Source: Goodfellowiella coeruleoviolacea
GTDB lineage: Bacteria; Actinomycetota; Actinomycetes; Mycobacteriales; Pseudonocardiaceae
Length of the DNA: 64,000 nt
Direction: 5' to 3'
Assembly: GCF_024171785.1 (NCBI RefSeq)
Contig: NZ_JAMTCK010000011.1
Span: 127,896 to 191,895 of the forward strand
Shown here: positions 60,137-64,000 of the stretch, piece after piece
How positions within the stretch are numbered: the stretch's first letter is position 1
Layout: every line of letters starts with the position of its first letter
Translations under genes and position numbers: made by a program
Notes under the pieces: generated by a model
The model's database searches: none
The model's input: the letters and a program-made list of their open reading frames with translations, nothing else
Told to the model about the DNA's origin: nothing

Positions 60137-60793
60137 GTGACCCTGCCTGCCGTCAGCCCTGGTGCGCTGCCGTCCCGAACGGCACATGTGCTTGAGACGA
60201 TCAAGGCGGCGATCCTCAACGGACGGTTCAAGCCGGGCACTGCCCTGGTCGAGAACGAGCTGGCCGGCCAGTTCGGCGTGTCCAAGACGCCCGTGCGGGA
60301 GGCGCTGAAAGCACTGGAGGGCTCCGGCCTCGTGGTGATCCGCCCCTACACCGGCACCACCGTGCGCGAGGTGACCGAGCAGGACGCCCTGGCCATCTAC
60401 GACATGCGGCTGCTCCTCGAACCGGAAGCGGTCCGCCGCAGCGTGAACGCGGGCAGCGACTTCGCCGAGGCCGAGCACGCGTTGGAGCGCGCGGCACTGG
60501 CCGAGGACGCGTCCACCCGCAGCACGGCCAACCGGGACTTCCACCGCGGCCTCTACGCCGGCTGCGGCAATCCCCTGCTGGTCCAGACCCTGGACGGACT
60601 GCGCGACCAGACCGCACTGGTCTCCGCCTCGTCCTGGGCACGCACCCCGTCCTGGGCGGAGGAGGCCCGCGAGCACGCGGCCATCCTCGACCAGGTGCGC
60701 GCGGGCAACGCCGAGGCCGCGGCCACGCTCGTGCGGCACCACATCGAAGGCTTCGTGGTCCGACACCTGAGGAGGGAGCACCCCACGCACTGA
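60137..60793 (+). CDS. GntR-family regulator, FadR/FCD subgroup
   Basis: 218 residues from GTG 60137 (GGAGAG upstream); ATG 60107 is in frame but would overlap the operator. The winged helix is LVENELAGQFGVSKTPVREA near residue 36, then LKALEGSGLVVIRPYTGTTV. The FCD domain has YDMRLLLEPEAVRRSV, ANRDFHRGLYAGCGNPLLVQ and HAAILDQVRAGNAEAA, with His residues for a metal or acid ligand. It precedes the sugar-acid operon and is probably its repressor. Confidence 0.92.
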   Translation: MTLPAVSPGALPSRTAHVLETIKAAILNGRFKPGTALVENELAGQFGVSKTPVREALKALEGSGLVVIRPYTGTTVREVTEQDALAIYDMRLLLEPEAVRRSVNAGSDFAEAEHALERAALAEDASTRSTANRDFHRGLYAGCGNPLLVQTLDGLRDQTALVSASSWARTPSWAEEAREHAAILDQVRAGNAEAAATLVRHHIEGFVVRHLRREHPTH

Positions 60794-60799
60794 CCGGAA

Positions 60800-60837
60800 G
60801 GTGCGGCCCGCTCTCCGCCAAGATCCCGGGCCGCACC
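60800..60837 (+). terminator. Hairpin after the GntR gene
   Basis: GGTGCGGCCCG (60800-60810) pairs perfectly with CGGGCCGCACC (60827-60837), 7 bp past the stop. It would separate the GntR transcript from the transporter operon, at least in part. Confidence 0.55.
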
Positions 60838-60848
60838 CGCGGAGATCC

Positions 60849-60868
60849 GACGCTCCACGCGGAGCGTC
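60849..60868 (+). promoter_or_regulatory. GACGCTCC/GGAGCGTC dyad before the transporter gene
   Basis: Perfect 8-bp arms around ACGC, 23 bp before ATG 60892. It could be a second operator or an mRNA hairpin near the start of the transporter gene. Confidence 0.4.
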
Positions 60869-60891
60869 ACCGTTACCCACCAGGAGCAACG

Positions 60892-62253
60892 ATGCCCCAG
60901 TCTAACGCGCTCGCGTCCGCGCCCGCCCCGGCCGAGACCGCGCGCAAGCGCAGCCGCATGCGCTGGACGATCGTCGGATTCTCGGCCCTCGGGCTGACGA
61001 TCGCCTATCTCGACCGCGCCGCACTGAGCGTGGCCGTGCCGTTCATGTCCGAGGAGTTCCACATCAGCCCCGCGGTGCAGGGCGTGCTCCTCTCCGCCTT
61101 CTTCTGGACCTACGCCCTGTTCCAGATCCCGTCCGGCTGGTTGCTCGACCGCTTCGGGCCGAGGGTGATCTACCCGGTCGCGGTGGGCTGGTGGTCCATC
61201 TGGACCGCGCTGACCGCGTTCGCGCACGGGGTCGGCTCGGTCATCGTGTTCCGACTCGGCCTCGGCGTCGGCGAGGCACCGGTGCAGCCGGCCAACGTCA
61301 AGGTCGTCTCGCAGTGGTTCCCCCGCAAGGAGCGGGCGTTCGCGTCGAGCCTGTTCGACATGGGTCAGCAGATCGGCACCGCGCTCTCGGTCCCGGTCGT
61401 GACCGCGCTGGCCGTGTTCGGCGGCTGGCGGCTGGCGTTCGTCGTGATCGGCGTCCTCGGCCTGCTGTGGATCCTCGGTTGGCTGGTGGTCTACCGCGAT
61501 CCCCAACAGCACCGGCGCGTCTCCACCACCGAACTGGCCCACATCCGATCCGACCAGGGCGAGGCGCTGGCCGCGCGGTCAGCCGGCGAGCAGGTGTCGT
61601 GGCGCCGGCTGCTGGGCGACAACCAGGTCTGGGCGCTGACCGTCGGCTACGTCTTCCGCTCCCTGTCCGGCGCGTTCTTCCTCACCTGGTACCCGAGCTA
61701 CCTGCTCGACGACCGCGGCTTCACCGAGGCCGAGTTCGGCATGGTCGGCGCGATCCCGGCGCTCATCGCGATCGGGTCCACCGTGCTGGGCGGCATCGTG
61801 TCCGACCGGATGCTGGCGGCCGGGATCTCCACCAACCTGGCGCGCAAGATCCCCATCGTCGCCGGGCTCGGCCTGAGCGCCTGCATCGGTTTCGCCCCGT
61901 TCATCGAGAGCAACCTCGTCCTGATGATCGTGCTGACGGTCAGCAGCGCGGCCCACTCGTTCGCCGGAGCGGCGGTGCTGAGCCTGCCGGCGGAGGTCGC
62001 CGCCTCGCCGGCGAGCGTGGGCTCGGTCGCGGGCTTCCAGAACTTCGGCTCCCAGCTCGGCAACCTGACCAGCCCGATCGCCATCGGCCTGTTCCTCACC
62101 TTCAGCGGCGGTTCCTACGTCGGCCCGCTGCTCGGCGCCGCGGCCTGCTGCCTGATCAGCGCGGCCATCTACCTGTTCTGGGTGCGCATCAAGCCGGTCA
62201 CGCCGGCCAACGCGGTCCCCACCCCCGCCGACCCGGAAAGGACCACTTCGTGA
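60892..62253 (+). CDS. MFS transporter, anion:cation symporter (sugar-acid) family
   Basis: 453 residues, 12 membrane segments. TIAYLDRAALSVAVPFMSEE and LSAFFWTYALFQIPSGWLLD with RFGPR are the ACS-family N-terminus seen in hexuronate, glucarate and galactonate transporters. PANVKVVSQWFPRKERAFAS is also conserved. It probably imports an aldonate or aldarate used by the next two enzymes. AGGAG precedes ATG 60892. Its stop overlaps the next start as GTGA. Confidence 0.93.
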   Translation: MPQSNALASAPAPAETARKRSRMRWTIVGFSALGLTIAYLDRAALSVAVPFMSEEFHISPAVQGVLLSAFFWTYALFQIPSGWLLDRFGPRVIYPVAVGWWSIWTALTAFAHGVGSVIVFRLGLGVGEAPVQPANVKVVSQWFPRKERAFASSLFDMGQQIGTALSVPVVTALAVFGGWRLAFVVIGVLGLLWILGWLVVYRDPQQHRRVSTTELAHIRSDQGEALAARSAGEQVSWRRLLGDNQVWALTVGYVFRSLSGAFFLTWYPSYLLDDRGFTEAEFGMVGAIPALIAIGSTVLGGIVSDRMLAAGISTNLARKIPIVAGLGLSACIGFAPFIESNLVLMIVLTVSSAAHSFAGAAVLSLPAEVAASPASVGSVAGFQNFGSQLGNLTSPIAIGLFLTFSGGSYVGPLLGAAACCLISAAIYLFWVRIKPVTPANAVPTPADPERTTS

Positions 62254-63194
62254 GTTCCCCCCTGAACACCAGCGATCTCGTCGCGCGGCTCAGCACGGTC
62301 GTGGGCATCCCGGTCGTGCCCTACCGCGAGGACGGCGAGATCGACCACGACCGCACCGCGGCGCTGGCCGCCCGCCTGGTCGCGAACGGCATCTCGGTGC
62401 TGACCCCGAACGGCAACACCGGCGAGTTCTACGCCCTGGACCCCGCCGAACGCCGTGCCGTGCTGACCAGCGTGGTGTCCGCGCGGGCGGCCAGCACGAC
62501 GATCGTGGCCGGCGTCGGGCTCGACGTGCGGACCGCGATCGCCGACGCCCGGTTCGCCCGGGACGCCGGCGCGGACGCGATCATGATCCACCAGCCGGTG
62601 CTGCCGTACCTGGCGGCGGACGGGTGGGTCGAGTACAACGCGGCGATCGCGGCGGCCGTCCCCGACCTCGGGGTGCTGCCCTACCTGAGCAACCCGGCCG
62701 TCTCCGGCACGCACATCGCCCGGCTGGTCGAGCGGGCACCCAACGTGGTCGGGTTGAAGTACTCGGTGCCGGACCCGGTCGTGTTCGCCACCACCAGGGC
62801 GCAGGCCGGTGACGGCTTGCTGTGGATCGCCGGCCTGGCCGAGTCCTACGCGCCCGCCTACTGGCAGGCCGGCGCCCGCGCGTTCACCTCCGGTCTGGTC
62901 AACATCGCACCCGCGGTGTCCCTGCGGATGCTCGCGGCGCTGCGCGCCGGCGACTACGCCGAGGCCGGGACAGTCTGGCGGGAGATCCGGCACTTCGAGG
63001 AGCTGCGGGCCCGCGACCGGTCGGCCAACAACGTGTCCGTCGTCAAGGAGGCCATGCACCAGCTCGGCCTGTGCCGGCGCGAGGTGCGGCCGCCCAGCCA
63101 TCCGGTGTCGCCCGCGGTGGCCGACGAGGTCACCGCGGCCATCCAGGCGTGGCAGGCGCTCGTGCCCGGGCTCGACGTGGAGCCGGTGGCATGA
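62250..63194 (+). CDS. DHDPS-family lyase or dehydratase (sugar-acid branch)
   Basis: 314 residues from GTG 62250. TPNGNTGEFYALDPAERRAV is the pyruvate-binding GxTGE-type loop; VLPYLSNPAVS carries the catalytic Tyr and VVGLKYSVPD the Schiff-base Lys. In the dihydrodipicolinate-synthase superfamily, members near an aldarate transporter are usually 5-dehydro-4-deoxyglucarate dehydratases or 2-keto-3-deoxy-acid aldolases. The neighbours fit either. Confidence 0.9.
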   Translation: MSSPLNTSDLVARLSTVVGIPVVPYREDGEIDHDRTAALAARLVANGISVLTPNGNTGEFYALDPAERRAVLTSVVSARAASTTIVAGVGLDVRTAIADARFARDAGADAIMIHQPVLPYLAADGWVEYNAAIAAAVPDLGVLPYLSNPAVSGTHIARLVERAPNVVGLKYSVPDPVVFATTRAQAGDGLLWIAGLAESYAPAYWQAGARAFTSGLVNIAPAVSLRMLAALRAGDYAEAGTVWREIRHFEELRARDRSANNVSVVKEAMHQLGLCRREVRPPSHPVSPAVADEVTAAIQAWQALVPGLDVEPVA

Positions 63195-64000
63195 GGATCG
63201 AGTCGCTGCACACCTTCCGGCAACGGGTCGGCAACCGGCCCCGCGTCCTGGTGAAGATCACCACCGATGACGGTGTGGCCGGATGGTCTGAGGTCTACAA
63301 CCACGGGCCCGACCTGGCCTACCCTCCCCTGCTCGACTACCTCTTCGAGCAGATCAGGGGCATGGACCCGCGGCGGCCCGCCGCCGTCAACCAGTTCCTG
63401 CTCCAGTCCAGCCGCTTCCCGCAGGGCGCCCTGGGGTTGGCCGCCATCGCCGCGATCGACCACGCGCTGTGGGACATCACCGGCAAAGCCCTGGGCGTGC
63501 CCGTCTACCAGCTGCTCGGTGGTGCGGTGCGGGACCGCGTGCCGGTCTACGCCGGGCTGTACTCGGCCCCGGACCTCCCCGAGCTGCGGGAGGCCACCGC
63601 CGCGCTGCACGAGCGGTTCGGGTTCACCGCGTTCAAGCTGAGTCCCTACCGGCGGGACCTGCACCGGAGCAGGTACGGCCTGGTCGTCCGCGAACTCGGC
63701 GACTACTTCGCGCGGGTCCGGCAGGAGCACCCCGACGAGTGGGAGTTCGCCTTCGACGCGCACGCCTGCCTGTGGCAGCCGCGTCAGGCCGTGGACCTCG
63801 GTGCGGCGCTCGCCCCGAACCAGCCGCTGTTCCTGGAGGAGCCGATCCGGCCCGAGCACGTGCCCTCGTGGGCCCGCATCCGCTCGGAACTGCGGGTGCC
63901 GCTGGCGACCGGCGAGTCGCTGTACTCCCCGCACGAGTTCCTCGCCCTGCTCACCGCGGGCGGCGCCGACATCGTGCAGCCCGACATCTGCGTGGTCGGT
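63191..64000 (+). CDS. Enolase-superfamily (mandelate racemase-like) dehydratase, 3' end cut off
   Basis: 270 residues are visible from ATG 63191, with no stop before the window end. The capping domain is MRIESLHTFRQRVGNRPRVL and GWSEVYNHGPD; the barrel starts AAIAAIDHALWDITGKALGV and has FTAFKLSPYRRD, FAFDAHACLWQPRQAVDL, PLFLEEPIRPEHVP and ATGESLYSPHEF, where Asp and Glu metal ligands lie. It probably dehydrates an aldonate or aldarate. ATG overlaps the preceding stop as ATGA. Confidence 0.92.
   Translation, partial: MRIESLHTFRQRVGNRPRVLVKITTDDGVAGWSEVYNHGPDLAYPPLLDYLFEQIRGMDPRRPAAVNQFLLQSSRFPQGALGLAAIAAIDHALWDITGKALGVPVYQLLGGAVRDRVPVYAGLYSAPDLPELREATAALHERFGFTAFKLSPYRRDLHRSRYGLVVRELGDYFARVRQEHPDEWEFAFDAHACLWQPRQAVDLGAALAPNQPLFLEEPIRPEHVPSWARIRSELRVPLATGESLYSPHEFLALLTAGGADIVQPDICVVG

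Noticed and set aside
1-64000. CRISPR arrays, tRNA or rRNA genes, transposases, phage genes
   Set aside because: None was seen; repeats found are short operators, hairpins or simple repeats.

Overview
The window is about 70% G+C or higher, with strong G/C bias at third codon positions, many GTG starts, ATGA/GTGA-coupled genes, SARP/AfsR, DUF1906 and DUF899 proteins. It reads as the chromosome of a filamentous actinomycete, most likely of the Pseudonocardiaceae type; the family is inferred from style, not from a marker gene. No rRNA, tRNA, CRISPR array, transposase or complete mobile element was seen.

Layout. 1-5.2 kb: two universal stress proteins, a methyltransferase, an HD-domain protein, and a divergent TetR/flavin monooxygenase pair sharing a 35-bp operator. 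5.3-15.7 kb: a cell-surface island of two secreted beta-helix proteins, an M23 peptidase, a DUF1906 hydrolase-like protein, an FG-GAP protein and a Tat-exported PhoD phosphatase. Four of these genes share one unusual bipartite promoter. 15.9-19.9 kb: a methyltransferase / NCS1 permease / NodU-type carbamoyltransferase operon. 20-24 kb: a TetR with an extra thioredoxin-like domain, a MerR/alpha-beta hydrolase pair with a clear MerR operator, and a luciferase-like monooxygenase. 24.4-27 kb: a GH62 arabinofuranosidase with a xylan-regulon type operator pair, a DUF899 protein and a P-loop kinase, then a decayed MFS gene. 27.9-34 kb: an SDR / SMP-30-like / Baeyer-Villiger monooxygenase operon, its TetR, and an MBL-fold hydrolase opposite an AraC regulator.

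36.2-59.7 kb is the most interesting part: 15 genes in one direction, nearly all overlapping or separated by less than 20 bp. Reading from the promoter end they are a flavin reductase, an HpaB-type monooxygenase, a DAHP synthase, an unknown Cys-rich protein, an alpha/beta hydrolase, an amidase, two complete asparagine-synthase-like amidotransferases, an MFS exporter, an SDR, a Dpp-type ABC importer with an amidohydrolase inserted among its genes, and a large FAD oxidoreductase. A 1055-residue SARP regulator lies upstream, and two heptamer repeats at the exact SARP 11-bp spacing sit before the first gene. No PKS, NRPS, terpene or RiPP core enzyme is present, so this looks like a non-canonical specialised-metabolite locus building a small hydroxylated aromatic amide; the product is unknown.

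60-64 kb: a GntR-controlled sugar-acid operon (MFS, DHDPS-family lyase, enolase-superfamily dehydratase), cut by the window end. Gene functions are family assignments made by reading the translations; nothing was searched against a database.
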